From Sphingopyxis macrogoltabida (lineage in GTDB: Bacteria > Pseudomonadota > Alphaproteobacteria > Sphingomonadales > Sphingomonadaceae): a stretch of DNA of 64,000 bases. Location: NCBI RefSeq assembly GCF_001307295.1, contig NZ_CP012700.1, forward strand, positions 995,001 through 1,059,000, written 5' to 3'. The notes beneath the pieces were generated by a model. It had not been told where the DNA came from. It worked only from the letters and a program-made list of their open reading frames with translations, and searched no databases. Positions within the stretch are counted from its first letter, which is position 1. Each line of letters begins with the position of its first letter. A program made the position numbers and the translations under genes. Below are positions 1 to 8,422 of the stretch, piece by piece.

Positions 1-731
1 GCGTCGGCGCCGCCCGGCTGGTGCATCATGCCCGCGGCTTCGGGCGCCGCGGCTTCATAATCGGGGCCGATCGTGTCGATCAGGCGCGCGAAGGCGGGCT
101 TGAGCCGGGTTTCGACCAGCGTCGCGATCGCCGTGCGTGTCTCGTCGCTCGCGACGCGGTCGTCGACGGGAAGGATGGCGGCGACCGCCATCGAGCCATT
201 GCCTTCCAACGCGCGGCGGGCACCAGGAAGCGCAGGCTTGGGCAGCCGCCAGCCGCGCCCGGCCTGTGCCTCGACACGTTCGCGCAGCGCCTCGACCAGA
301 TCGGCGAAATCCCCAGCCAGCTTCAGGTAACGATCCGCCTCGGCGGGATCGGTCAGGTCGATCGGTGCGAACAGCATTTGCGGAACCATCGACAGGAACA
401 GGCTGGAATAAGGCGCAATGCCGAAACTCGTCCACCAGCGCTGCGGTTCGTCGATTTCGGCGTCGAGCAGGCTGGCGAGGAAGGCGGCGGTCAGCCGGTC
501 GGTGCGATCGAGCCCCGAAACATCGATGCTGTCCAGACGCTTGCGCCGGACCTGCGCCGCAGCCGCGACCGCTTCGGCTTCGGCGAGGTCGCCGCGGCCG
601 AAGCCCATGACCTTCCGGCCAGCCGAGGAGGCGATGAAGGGGTCGCGCTCGAGCAAGGCTTCCCAGGTTTCGGTGACAAGCGCGTCGAGCGCCTGCTTCA
701 CTTCTTCGATATTCGTCGGCACGCTCGTCAT
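1..731 (-). CDS. DUF885-like protein, N-terminal part (cut by window edge)
   Basis: A reading frame is open on the minus strand from the ATG at 729-731 to the left edge, with no stop, so only about 243 N-terminal residues are visible. The protein begins MTSVPTNIEEVKQALDALV and has no signal peptide or lipobox at this start. Blocks such as RTDRLTAAFLASLLDAEID and WWTSFGIAPYSSLFLSMVP are reminiscent of the N-terminal helical part of DUF885 proteins, which are mostly uncharacterised putative metallohydrolases whose conserved His motif lies in the C-terminal half, outside this window. It is divergent from the AraC-type gene at 843, sharing a 111-bp promoter region that contains a repeated motif (779-817). 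The frame is certain; the family call is from memory of the family and is moderate. Confidence 0.7.
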   Translation of the reverse strand, partial: MTSVPTNIEEVKQALDALVTETWEALLERDPFIASSAGRKVMGFGRGDLAEAEAVAAAAQVRRKRLDSIDVSGLDRTDRLTAAFLASLLDAEIDEPQRWWTSFGIAPYSSLFLSMVPQMLFAPIDLTDPAEADRYLKLAGDFADLVEALRERVEAQAGRGWRLPKPALPGARRALEGNGSMAVAAILPVDDRVASDETRTAIATLVETRLKPAFARLIDTIGPDYEAAAPEAAGMMHQPGGAD

Positions 732-778
732 CTCCCGTCTGTTCTGGATGGGCAGCTTAACTGCGGACTGGACCGGCG

Positions 779-817
779 GCTTAGCTTATCGTACAAAACT
801 GTTTGTTAATCGTCGAA
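779..817 (+). promoter_or_regulatory. 39-bp candidate operator, copy 1
   Basis: This sequence has the pattern GCTTAG-N5-CGTACAAAACTGTT-N8-GTCGAA. A second copy with identical spacing lies at 2983-3021. Copy 1 is in the gap between the divergent DUF885-like gene (start 731) and the AraC-type gene (start 843). Both copies flank the regulator-hydrolase pair, so a binding site for the AraC-type regulator is the simplest reading. That is inference; another regulator or a shared promoter element is possible. Confidence 0.5.
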
Positions 818-842
818 TTCACGGCCTGCCGGGGAGAATGTC

Positions 843-2006
843 ATGCGATCGAGCCTTGTCGATGCCGGCACCGCCCCTGCCGATTCGGTGCCGACCCGGC
901 GAATGGCGAAGCGGCGCGCGCGCACCGAACTCGCCGTCGGGTCGCGATCTGCGACGGCACTCGGATTTCGGCGCTTTGCGATCGCCGGCGACCTTCCCTC
1001 CATGTCGCTTAACTACGCGATGAAGGAATGGGCCGCGGAAGCTGCGCGGGATGCGGAGCGCGAAGTCGAAGCGGTCGAACCCTTGGGCGACCCCCATCAT
1101 TGCCGGGCCTATCCGGCAAAGGATATTGGCACCGGATATTTGGAGTGTTGCGGCCTGGCCGACGGGTTCCTGATCCATTTCAACGATATCACCCACGCGG
1201 CGCCCTATCCGATGTCCATGTCGGCGCCGGACGTGCTGCGGGTGCGCGTCGCAAGCGACGACGATGCCGAATATGTTGCGCCGCGTGGCGATCGCCTCGA
1301 CCTCAAGGGCGCTGGATGTGCGATCATCATCGAACCCGCCGGCATGCCGCCCGCCCAGGCCGTTTTTTCCGGCCATTGCCGGACCGCCAGCGCCTATATC
1401 CACCGCAGCGCGCTCCAGCGCCTTTACGCGGGGCGCGAACATGAACTGCCCGCCGTGCTGCAGGCCTTTGTCGCTGGCAACCTCCGCCAGACGGTCGCGC
1501 GGCGTTTGCCGCTCGGGGCAGGCTTCATCCGTTGCCTAGACGATCTGCACGCCTGCGACCTTACCGAACATAGCCGCCGCCTTTTCATCCGTTCGAAGGC
1601 CATCGAAATCCTCTGCCATGCCTTCAAAGCGATGGCACAGGAGGAGGATTTCGGGTCGCCCGAGGCATCGGCGCTGATGACGCGCGGGGTACTCAGGGCG
1701 CAGCGTCTGCTGATCGACAATTTCGTCAGCCCGCCGTCGCTCGACGATCTCGCGCGCGAGGCGGGGCTCAGCCGCAGCAGCCTGTGTGCCGGCTTTCGCC
1801 AGATCGTCGGCCAGACGGTGTTCGATTATGTCGCCGACCTTCGCATGCAGCACGCCCTCGCCTTGCTGAACCAGCGCGATGCCTCGATCACCGAGATTGC
1901 CTATGCGGTCGGGTACAGCCATCCGTCGAGCTTCTCGCTCGCGGTGCAGCGCCGTTTCGGCACCTCGCCGAGCGAATTGCGGCGGCGCGGACTGCCGGCG
2001 ATCTGA
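843..2006 (+). CDS. AraC-family transcriptional regulator
   Basis: This is a 387-residue protein with an AraC/XylS double helix-turn-helix domain in the last ~100 residues. The first helix pair is around LDDLAREAGLSRSSLCAGFR and the second around ITEIAYAVGYSHPSSFSLAV, followed by the usual FGTSPSELRRRGL end. The N-terminal part has no recognisable cupin motif and presumably senses an effector. The N-terminus is uncertain: an internal Met at 1002 (MSLNYAMKEW) would give a 334-residue protein nearer the usual AraC length, but neither start has a convincing Shine-Dalgarno sequence. It lies between two copies of a 39-bp repeat (779-817, 2983-3021) and is convergent with the alpha/beta hydrolase, a likely target. 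Confidence 0.88.
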   Translation: MRSSLVDAGTAPADSVPTRRMAKRRARTELAVGSRSATALGFRRFAIAGDLPSMSLNYAMKEWAAEAARDAEREVEAVEPLGDPHHCRAYPAKDIGTGYLECCGLADGFLIHFNDITHAAPYPMSMSAPDVLRVRVASDDDAEYVAPRGDRLDLKGAGCAIIIEPAGMPPAQAVFSGHCRTASAYIHRSALQRLYAGREHELPAVLQAFVAGNLRQTVARRLPLGAGFIRCLDDLHACDLTEHSRRLFIRSKAIEILCHAFKAMAQEEDFGSPEASALMTRGVLRAQRLLIDNFVSPPSLDDLAREAGLSRSSLCAGFRQIVGQTVFDYVADLRMQHALALLNQRDASITEIAYAVGYSHPSSFSLAVQRRFGTSPSELRRRGLPAI

Positions 2007-2037
2007 TCTTGGGCATTCCGCGCCGGGGTCGCTCCGC

Positions 2038-2928
2038 TCAGCGTTCGAAATAGCTCGCGATCATATCCATGACCCGCCGCCGCACATCGGGGTGCGAGAA
2101 GGCGCTATGCCCGTATGAAAAATAATGGAAGCTGGCGTCGGGGTTATGATCCGCGAGAACCAGCGCAAAGGGCGCCTGCGCATCGTGGACGCCGCAGAAG
2201 AAATCCAGCCGGGCGGGGATCGAGTGAGGGTCGAATCCCCAGTTCGCCGATGCCCAGCGCACCTCGGCGAGCAGCGCCGCCTTGTTGTAGCATGCCATGA
2301 TCCGCCATTGCAGGTCGGCGACATCCGGCTCGGTGCCCGGCGGCGGGCCGATCAGGTTCGAGGGGTCGAACCGCCCGGTGCTTGGCCGTCGGGCCGTCCT
2401 CATCCTCTGCATCGGGGCTGCCGCCAATTTCGCCATCGTGGCGAGCAGCCAGGGCGCGTAGCGTAGCATCCGATAGGCGATGGCCACCGAACCCGGGGAG
2501 ACACGCCTTGCCACCAGGTCGAACCACGGAACGGTCGGGTTTATCGGAACGGCGCCGAGAACGCGCGGCGACATCGTCGCGGCGACGGCTAGCGTCATCA
2601 TGCCGCCGTTCGATTCGCCGAGGCACGCGAATTTATCGATTTTCAGCCGGTCGAGCAGCTCGGCCAAATCGTCTGCGTAGGCGGCGACTGGGCGGCCCGG
2701 ACAAAGCGTCGAGTCCCCGGCGCCCGGCCGGTTGGTCGAGATGAGGCGGATATTATTCAGCACCGCTTCGCGATGGAAAATTCCCGCTTCAAGGCTGAAG
2801 CTGCCGCCGCCGTGGAAATAGAGCACGGGCCGCCCGTCGGGCACACCGAACTCCTGCCAAGTCAATTTTCGCCCGTCGGCAAGGGTCATCGATTGCACCG
2901 GCGGGTCGATCAGAGCGATATTTGCCAT
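2038..2928 (-). CDS. alpha/beta-hydrolase fold protein
   Basis: This 296-residue protein has the marks of an alpha/beta hydrolase: an oxyanion-hole HGGG at 39-42, a nucleophile elbow GESNGG with Ser106, a candidate acid in CGVHDAQAP and the catalytic His in SYGHSAFSHPD near the C-terminus. No signal peptide is seen, so it is probably cytoplasmic. The NRPGAGDS segment after strand 4 is typical of esterases and epoxide-hydrolase-like members; the substrate cannot be read from sequence. It converges with the AraC-type regulator gene, and a copy of the 39-bp motif found upstream of that regulator lies 55 bp upstream of this start, so the two may form a regulated pair. Confidence 0.9.
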   Translation of the reverse strand: MANIALIDPPVQSMTLADGRKLTWQEFGVPDGRPVLYFHGGGSFSLEAGIFHREAVLNNIRLISTNRPGAGDSTLCPGRPVAAYADDLAELLDRLKIDKFACLGESNGGMMTLAVAATMSPRVLGAVPINPTVPWFDLVARRVSPGSVAIAYRMLRYAPWLLATMAKLAAAPMQRMRTARRPSTGRFDPSNLIGPPPGTEPDVADLQWRIMACYNKAALLAEVRWASANWGFDPHSIPARLDFFCGVHDAQAPFALVLADHNPDASFHYFSYGHSAFSHPDVRRRVMDMIASYFER

Positions 2929-2982
2929 TTATACCCCAGAGGTTTCCGTATGGCCTTGCTATATTGCACGCACGTCCGGGCC

Positions 2983-3021
2983 GCTTAGGCGAGCGTACAA
3001 AACTGTTCGGAATTAGTCGAA
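2983..3021 (+). promoter_or_regulatory. 39-bp candidate operator, copy 2
   Basis: This copy shares GCTTAG, CGTACAAAACTGTT and GTCGAA with copy 1 at exactly the same spacing, while the intervening bases differ. Such block conservation suggests contacts at three patches on one face. It lies between the hydrolase start (2928, minus) and the SMR exporter (3235, plus); the rest of the 2929-3234 gap is the GC-rich exporter leader. Confidence 0.5.
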
Positions 3022-3199
3022 AACAAATATGGCGACGCTGTTCGGCTAAGTGGGGTCAGGCGGGGTAGGGGGGCGCCCGCTTCTGATCCGCGGCGGTGCA
3101 GGCGGCGACCCCAAGGCTTGCCGCCCCCGCTGCCTGGAGCTATGGCGCGGCCCGTAAAGGAGGCCACGTCCTCGCCCGCCGCATGCGTGGGTTTCAGGT

Positions 3200-3213
3200 C
3201 CGGGACGGCCCGG
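3200..3213 (+). promoter_or_regulatory. ACGG-loop hairpin before the SMR gene, possible half of a guanidine-II switch
   Basis: CCGGG-ACGG-CCCGG forms a 5-bp stem with an ACGG tetraloop, ending 10 bases before the GGAGG ribosome-binding site of the exporter. Guanidine-II (mini-ykkC) riboswitches, often found before SugE/Gdx genes, consist of two such ACGR-capped hairpins. Only one is visible; the only upstream ACG (3166-3168) sits in a different hairpin context (ACGT). It may be a degenerate switch, or chance in GC-rich DNA. Confidence 0.3.
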
Positions 3214-3234
3214 CGGCTTTGAAGGAGGCTGCCC

Positions 3235-3555
3235 ATGGCCTGGGTCTATCTTGGTATCGCCGGACTGCTCGAAATCGTCTGGGCTTTTGCGATGAAACAA
3301 TCGGACGGTTTCACCCGATTGGGGCCGTCGATCGTCACGCTGGTCGCGATGATCGGCAGTTTCGTCCTGTTGTCGCTGTCGATGAAGTCGCTGCCGCTCG
3401 GCACCGCCTACACGATCTGGACCGGGATCGGGGCGGTCGGCGCATTTCTCGTCGGGATCCTGTGGCTCGGCGAACAGGCGAATGCGATGCGGATCGCGGC
3501 GGCGCTGCTGATCGTCGGCGGGCTGCTGCTGATGAAGCTGTCGTCGCCAGCTTAA
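3235..3555 (+). CDS. sugE: SMR-family exporter, SugE/Gdx type
   Basis: This 106-residue protein has four predicted transmembrane helices, the usual size of small multidrug resistance proteins. The conserved membrane glutamate that couples protons to substrate is in the first helix (GLLEIVWAFAMKQS, Glu13). W-A-F-A-M-K and GTAYTIWTGIGAVGAF are typical of the SugE/Gdx branch, whose characterised members export guanidinium or quaternary ammonium ions as antiparallel dimers. The start has a good Shine-Dalgarno (GGAGG, 3224-3228). The gene stands alone, behind a GC-rich leader that contains one ACGG-loop hairpin. Confidence 0.92.
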   Translation: MAWVYLGIAGLLEIVWAFAMKQSDGFTRLGPSIVTLVAMIGSFVLLSLSMKSLPLGTAYTIWTGIGAVGAFLVGILWLGEQANAMRIAAALLIVGGLLLMKLSSPA

Positions 3556-3606
3556 TATTCGGCGTCCGGAAAAGGATGTCCGCAACCGGCCGGTTGTAGA
3601 CATCAA

Positions 3607-3735
3607 GCCCCCTCCCCTTCAGGGGAGGGGTTGGGGTGGGGTCCATCGGCCTCGCGCAAGGCCGATGGACCCCACCCACTGCGACTAGGCAGCAAGCTGC
3701 CAAGTCTCGCCGCCCTCCCCTGAAGGGGGAGGGCA
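3607..3735. repeat. nested palindromic repeat between the SMR and MFS genes
   Basis: The inner part is a perfect 19-bp stem (3634-3652 with 3659-3677) with a 6-base CGCGCA loop. It is flanked by outer arms CCTCCCCTTCAGGGGAGGGG (3610-3629) and CCCTCCCCTGAAGGGGGAGG (3713-3732). There is no T-run, so it is more like a REP-type intergenic element than a simple terminator, though it could attenuate read-through from the SMR gene. Confidence 0.75.
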
Positions 3736-3813
3736 GGAGTTTGCTCGAACGGCCGCTCCCCACCCCAATCGATATATTGACAACATTGTCAGCAACTGAG
3801 ACCCTGCCGTTTC

Positions 3814-5145
3814 TTGCGGGAGCCTCATTGCTTGGCCACTGTCTTGCCTTCGACCGTTACCTTGTCCGAACCCGCGGCTCTGCGTCCGCGCGTCGTCGCG
3901 GCCTATGCGGCGACCGCGGGACCGACGGTCATCCTCGGGCTGCCGTTCAGCGTCTATCTGCCGCCTTATATCGCCGAGGGCGGGGTAATTTCGGTCGCGC
4001 TGGTCGGGTTGCTCTTTTCGCTGACCACGATCTGGGACGGCATCGTCGACCCGCTGATCGGGACGATGGTCGACCGCGTCCGCACCGGTATCGGTGCGCA
4101 CCGGCGCTGGATGTTACAGGCGATCGTGCCGCTGTCGCTGCTGCTGCTCGCGCTGGTGACGGTGGGCGATAGGTTGCCCTTCGCGACGCTGTTCCTGATG
4201 ATGGTGCTCTTTTATTCGAGCTACAGCCTCTACGAAGTCGCGCAATTGTCGTGGGGCGCGGCGCTGGTTCGTTCGCCGGCCGACAGCGCGCTGCTTTACG
4301 GGATGCGCGACTGGTTCGCGAAGATCGCGCTGATCCTCGCCTTTGCGGCGCCCGCGGCGGCGCAGCTGCTCATCCCCGGCATCAGCTTGCAGGGCAGGAT
4401 CATTGCCTATGCCAGCGTCTTCCTCGTCATGGTGCCGATCGCGCTGTTCGCGATCCGTCACGTCCCGCGCCGCCCGGTGGTCGCCGAACCGGGGATCGGC
4501 TGGCGGCAGGAAATTCGGGCATCGCTCGGCTTTCCGCCGCTGATGTTGCTGCTCGGGGTGCAGTTCCTCAACAGCTTCGCTTTCGGGTCGCTGACCTCGC
4601 TGTTCGTTTTCTTCGCCGCGGCGGTGCTCGACCTGGACGCGCAGAGCGCGGTGCTCCTGTTCGCGAGCTTTGTCGGTGGCGCGCTCGCCTCGCCGGTCTG
4701 GACCTTCCTCGCGCGGCGGTTCGGCAAGCCGCCGATGATGATGGCGATGGGGCTGCTGATTTCCACGCTGCTCGTCACGACGCTGTTCCGGCAGCCGGAG
4801 GGGCTCGGGCAGGCGGTCGGCTTTTCGCTGGCGCTCGGCACGGGCTTCGTCGGGCTGCTCTTCACCTATTCGATGCTCGCCGACCTGATCCCGCACGATG
4901 CCGGGCGGTGCGGGCGGAACCGGTCGGCCTTCCTGTTCGCACTGTTGAACCTGATGCAGAAGTTCGGGGTCGCCGCTGCGATCGCGGTCAGCTACGCGAT
5001 GCTCGATATTGTCGGTTTCGATCCGCAGAACGGACAGGCGGCGGCGCGCGAACTCCATCTCCTGTTTGCGCTCCAGCCGACGGCGAGCTGGATCGTCATG
5101 GCCGGACTGCTCGTATTGATGCAGCGCGGACTGGCCCGCCTTTGA
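3814..5145 (+). CDS. MFS transporter of the GPH (sugar:cation symporter-like) group
   Basis: This 443-residue membrane protein has about 12 hydrophobic helices. The motif DGIVDPLIGTMVDRVRT after the second helix is the signature of the glycoside-pentoside-hexuronide (MelB-like) group, and RNRSAFLFALLNLMQKFG near the ninth helix is also typical. GPH members carry sugars or other organic solutes with Na+ or H+; the substrate cannot be deduced. No ATG lies near the N-terminus: the start used here is a TTG at 3814 and another TTG further in is possible, so the first ~20 residues are uncertain. The gene stands alone. Confidence 0.85.
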   Translation: MREPHCLATVLPSTVTLSEPAALRPRVVAAYAATAGPTVILGLPFSVYLPPYIAEGGVISVALVGLLFSLTTIWDGIVDPLIGTMVDRVRTGIGAHRRWMLQAIVPLSLLLLALVTVGDRLPFATLFLMMVLFYSSYSLYEVAQLSWGAALVRSPADSALLYGMRDWFAKIALILAFAAPAAAQLLIPGISLQGRIIAYASVFLVMVPIALFAIRHVPRRPVVAEPGIGWRQEIRASLGFPPLMLLLGVQFLNSFAFGSLTSLFVFFAAAVLDLDAQSAVLLFASFVGGALASPVWTFLARRFGKPPMMMAMGLLISTLLVTTLFRQPEGLGQAVGFSLALGTGFVGLLFTYSMLADLIPHDAGRCGRNRSAFLFALLNLMQKFGVAAAIAVSYAMLDIVGFDPQNGQAAARELHLLFALQPTASWIVMAGLLVLMQRGLARL

Positions 5146-5331
5146 CTTGCAATCGCCGCGCGGCCCAAGTAAAGGCCGCCCATTCGGACAGATGCGCCGT
5201 TTTCCTTCCGCCTTTCGCCGACATGCTCGGGGAGGGTGGGCGGACTATTGCCCGAAGCGCGCTTGACGTGCGGGGGGCGGCAACCCATCTGGCCGTCAGT
5301 TATTGGACGCACGAAGGACAGGACGATCGAC

Positions 5332-5529
5332 ATGGCCAAGACCAGCATCGGCGAATTCGTCAATCAGGTGAAGTCGGAAGCCACCAAGATCGTGTGGCCG
5401 ACCGGTCGTGAAACGGTGCAGACGACGATCATGGTGCTGATCATGACGACGATTCTCGCGCTGTTCTTCGTCGGCGTCGACACGGTTTTCAACGCGATCG
5501 TCAGCTGGCTGACGTCGCTCGCGCGCTAA
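5332..5529 (+). CDS. secE: protein translocase subunit SecE
   Basis: This short 65-residue single-membrane-span protein begins MAKTSIGEFVNQVKSEATKI. The conserved VKSEATKIVWPTGRET segment is the amphipathic cytosolic helix of SecE that clamps SecY, followed by one transmembrane helix (residues ~30-55). The single-span form is normal outside enterics. The frame is open further upstream, but the ATG at 5332 has AGGACAGGA before it and gives the expected length. It lies 44 bp before nusG, the standard order. No tRNA-Trp is found in the 186 bp upstream, where many bacteria carry one. Confidence 0.97.
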   Translation: MAKTSIGEFVNQVKSEATKIVWPTGRETVQTTIMVLIMTTILALFFVGVDTVFNAIVSWLTSLAR

Positions 5530-5573
5530 GCCGCGCGACCTTCACGGATTTACAGGGACAGGATACGCAGATT

Positions 5574-6110
5574 ATGGCGCGCTGGTACATCATTCACGCC
5601 TATTCGGGTTTCGAAAACAAAGTGCGCGATTCGGTGATCGCCGAAGCCGAACGCATGGGGCTGACCCAGCTCGTCGAAGCGGTCGAAGTGCCGGTCGAGA
5701 CGGTTACCGAGGTGAAGCGCGGCAAGAAGGTGCAGGCCGAACGCAAATTTTTCCCCGGTTACGTGCTCGCCAAGCTGACGATGACCGACGATGTCTATCA
5801 CCTCGTCAAGAACACCCCGAAGGTCACCGGATTCCTCGGTTCGTCGGGCAAGCCACAGGCGATCAGCGAGGCGGAGGCCGCGCGCATCCTGAACAGCAAG
5901 GAAGAGGCTGCGGCCCGTCCGAAGCAGGAAATCCGCGTCGATTACGAAATCGGCGACCAGGTCAAGGTGCTCGACGGTCCGTTCGCCAGCTTCAACGGGC
6001 TGGTCGAGGAACTCGATTTCGAAAAGGCGCGCGTCAAGGTCAGCGTGTCGATTTTCGGTCGCGCCACCCCGGTCGAGCTCGATTTCGAGCAGGTCGAACG
6101 CATGAAGTGA
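5574..6110 (+). CDS. nusG: transcription termination/antitermination factor NusG
   Basis: This 178-residue protein begins MARWYIIHAYSGFENKVRDS, the NGN domain that contacts the RNA polymerase clamp. KKVQAERKFFPGYVLAKL and the NTPKVTGFLG block are classic NusG. A C-terminal KOW domain (residues ~125-178) contains GDQVKVLDGPFASFNGLVEE and links to Rho or ribosomal protein S10. Size and order after secE are standard. Confidence 0.98.
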   Translation: MARWYIIHAYSGFENKVRDSVIAEAERMGLTQLVEAVEVPVETVTEVKRGKKVQAERKFFPGYVLAKLTMTDDVYHLVKNTPKVTGFLGSSGKPQAISEAEAARILNSKEEAAARPKQEIRVDYEIGDQVKVLDGPFASFNGLVEELDFEKARVKVSVSIFGRATPVELDFEQVERMK

Positions 6111-6150
6111 CGGCCTGCGCCGTCATCCTTCCCCAACGGCGGATGAGCAT

Positions 6151-7077
6151 ATGAGCCTGACTCCCTATGCAGTTCAGGCTCGTCTCGAACGTGCGCGTGC
6201 GATCAACGCCAGCGTCGATGCCGGTGAAGTCGTCGCCGCGGTGGCGCGACTGTTCGACCTTGAACCTGCGGACGAGGCCGACGAATTCACCTTTCCCGCG
6301 CTGGCTACCACGGCGCGCGACCGCATCTTCGGCGGGCAGGTGATCGCGCAGGCGATGGTCGCCGCCGCGCGCACCGTCGATGCCGGAAAGCAAGTCCATT
6401 CGCTGCACGCCTATTTCCTGCGCGGCGGGGACGAGACGAAGCCGCTGCATTTCCGTGTCCACCGCGACTTCGACGGGCGCAGCTTTGCCAACCGCCGCGT
6501 CGTCGTGCGGCAGGACGGCAAGGTGATCTTCAACCTGACCGCTTCGTTCCAGCTTCCGACGCCGGGGCTCTCGCATCAGGTTCCGATGCCCGACCTGCTG
6601 GCGCCGGAGGCATGCCGCGACTTTCTCGAGACGATCGCCGCCGATCCGAATGTGTCCGAGGACACCTTCTTTCATATGGCGCGCCGCCGCCCCTTCGAAC
6701 TGCGCAATCATCGCCCGCCCGCGTCGGCGAAGGCAACGCAGCATTATCAATGGTTTCGCGTCGCGGCACCGGTCGGCGACGACCCGCTCGTCCACCGTGC
6801 CTTCCTGGCCTTCGCGTCGGACATGGGGCTCCTGTCCTCGGCGATGCTGCCGCACGGGCTCAATTTCATGACGCCCGGCCTGTTCTCGACCAGCCTCGAT
6901 CATGCGATGTGGTTTCACGACGACATCCGCGTCGACGAATGGTTCGTCTATGTGATGGACAGCGACTGGACCGGCGGCAGCCGGGGCATCAATCGCGGGC
7001 TGATCTATCGGCAGGACGGCACGCTGATTGCATCGGCGATGCAGGAAGGGCTGCTGCGGCTGGTGCCGCAGGGGTAA
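6151..7077 (+). CDS. tesB: acyl-CoA thioesterase II
   Basis: This 308-residue protein has two tandem hot-dog folds as in E. coli TesB. RIFGGQVIAQAMVAAARTV and HSLHAYFLRGGD in the first half and SLDHAMWFHDDIRVDEWFVY in the second are the family signatures; the catalytic Asp/Gln/Thr region lies in the second (SLDHAMWF, SRGINRG). It hydrolyses medium- and long-chain acyl-CoA to fatty acid and CoA in the cytoplasm. It sits between nusG and rplK, an unusual place for a metabolic gene; the 40-bp gap after nusG suggests co-transcription. Confidence 0.95.
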   Translation: MSLTPYAVQARLERARAINASVDAGEVVAAVARLFDLEPADEADEFTFPALATTARDRIFGGQVIAQAMVAAARTVDAGKQVHSLHAYFLRGGDETKPLHFRVHRDFDGRSFANRRVVVRQDGKVIFNLTASFQLPTPGLSHQVPMPDLLAPEACRDFLETIAADPNVSEDTFFHMARRRPFELRNHRPPASAKATQHYQWFRVAAPVGDDPLVHRAFLAFASDMGLLSSAMLPHGLNFMTPGLFSTSLDHAMWFHDDIRVDEWFVYVMDSDWTGGSRGINRGLIYRQDGTLIASAMQEGLLRLVPQG

Positions 7078-7232
7078 AAGCCTTGCTTTGCGGCCGTTTT
7101 GCCGCTAACGGCGCCGCTTCGCGTCAGATAGGCGTGATTCCGCGCGGGAGGAAGGTGTGATGCCCTTCTGTTCGACCGCTTATTTTGAGCCCCGGACTCA
7201 GGTTCAGGGCGACAGAAAGACAGGAGGCTATC

Positions 7233-7664
7233 ATGGCCAAGAAGATCAGCGGCTACATCAAGCTGCAGGTGCCCGCCGGCACCGCCAACCCGTCGCCGCC
7301 GCTCGGGCCGGCGCTCGGTCAGCGCGGCGTCAACATCATGGAATTCTGCAAGGCGTTCAACGCCGCGACCGATGGCATGGACAAGGGCACGCCCACCCCG
7401 ACCATCATTACCGTTTATGCCGACAAGAGCTTCTCTTTCGTCACCAAGACGCCGCCGGCAACCTATCTGATCAAGAAGGCCGCGAACCTGAAGTCGGGTT
7501 CGAAGGAGCCCGGCAAAATCAGCGGCGGCAAGATCGCCCGTTCGAAGCTGACCGAAATCGCCGAGATCAAGATGAAGGATCTCAACGCGAACGACATCGA
7601 ACAGGCGACGAAGATCATCGAAGGCAGCGCCCGTTCGATGGGCCTCGAAGTGACGGAGGGCTGA
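7233..7664 (+). CDS. rplK: 50S ribosomal protein L11
   Basis: This 143-residue protein begins [20 protein letters not shown], which fixes the start although the frame is open further upstream; AGGAGG precedes the ATG at 7233. The N-terminal domain contains [22 protein letters not shown] (split here only for description) and the C-terminal domain binds the GTPase-associated region of 23S rRNA. It lies 4 bp before rplA, the usual L11-L1 operon. In many bacteria L1 represses this operon through a site in the leader; none was identified here. Confidence 0.98.
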   Translation: MAKKISGYIKLQVPAGTANPSPPLGPALGQRGVNIMEFCKAFNAATDGMDKGTPTPTIITVYADKSFSFVTKTPPATYLIKKAANLKSGSKEPGKISGGKIARSKLTEIAEIKMKDLNANDIEQATKIIEGSARSMGLEVTEG

Positions 7665-7668
7665 ACCC

Positions 7669-8367
7669 ATGGCTAAGCTGACCAAGAAGCAGAAGGCCCT
7701 CGAGGGCAAGGTCGACGCGCTGAAGCTGCACGGCGTCGACGAAGCGATCAAGCTGGTGCGCGAGCTGGCCTCGGCCAAGTTCGACGAAACGCTCGAAATC
7801 GCGATGAACCTCGGCGTCGATCCGCGCCACGCCGACCAGATGGTCCGCGGCGTCGTCACGCTGCCCGCCGGTACCGGCAAGGACGTCAAGGTTGCCGTAT
7901 TCGCGCGCGGCGACAATGCCGACAAGGCGCTGGCCGCCGGCGCCGACAAGGTCGGTGCCGAAGACCTGATGGAAGACATGCTCGCGGGCAACCTCGACTA
8001 TGGCCGCGTCATCGCGACGCCGGACATGATGGGCATCGTCGGCCGCCTCGGCAAGACGCTGGGTCCGAAGGGCCTGATGCCGAACCCGAAGCTGGGCACC
8101 GTGACCCCGAACGTCGCCGAAGCCGTGAAGGCCGCCAAGGGTGGTCAGATCGAATTCCGCGTTGAAAAGGTCGGCATCATCCACGCCGGCCTCGGCAAGC
8201 TGTCGTTCGGCGAGGAAAAGCTCCGCCAGAACTTCGACGCCTTCGTCGACGCGATCGTCAAGGCGAAGCCGGCCGGCGCCAAGGGCAAGTACGTCCGCAA
8301 GGTCGCGCTGTCGTCGTCGATGGGCCCGGGCGTGAAGGTCGACACGGCCGACGTCGCCGGCGCCTGA
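7669..8367 (+). CDS. rplA: 50S ribosomal protein L1
   Basis: This 232-residue protein has the two-domain L1 layout. The conserved block [17 protein letters not shown] lies in the hinge domain, followed by [20 protein letters not shown]. It binds the L1 stalk of 23S rRNA. It begins 4 bp after rplK and is followed by a strong terminator (8393-8422). Unlike the common rplKAJL order, rplJ is about 7.8 kb away. Confidence 0.98.
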   Translation: MAKLTKKQKALEGKVDALKLHGVDEAIKLVRELASAKFDETLEIAMNLGVDPRHADQMVRGVVTLPAGTGKDVKVAVFARGDNADKALAAGADKVGAEDLMEDMLAGNLDYGRVIATPDMMGIVGRLGKTLGPKGLMPNPKLGTVTPNVAEAVKAAKGGQIEFRVEKVGIIHAGLGKLSFGEEKLRQNFDAFVDAIVKAKPAGAKGKYVRKVALSSSMGPGVKVDTADVAGA

Positions 8368-8392
8368 TCGGCACTGCAACGATTTAAGGGAA

Positions 8393-8422
8393 GGGCCGGG
8401 GGAAACTCCGGCCCTTTTCTTA
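8393..8422 (+). terminator. Rho-independent terminator of rplKA
   Basis: GGGCCGG (8393-8399) pairs with CCGGCCC (8408-8414), and is followed by TTTTCTTATT. It sits between the convergent rplA and VOC genes and slightly overlaps the VOC stop codon. Confidence 0.88.

Noticed and set aside
3040..3234. Complete guanidine-I, -II or -III riboswitch
   Set aside because: None of the conserved sequence blocks of types I and III is present, and type II needs two ACGR hairpins where only one is seen.
4114..5058. 314-codon minus-strand frame
   Set aside because: Low-complexity Arg/Glu/Gln-rich shadow of the MFS transporter.
5146..5331. tRNA-Trp upstream of secE
   Set aside because: No cloverleaf or TTCRA T-loop context can be found in the gap.
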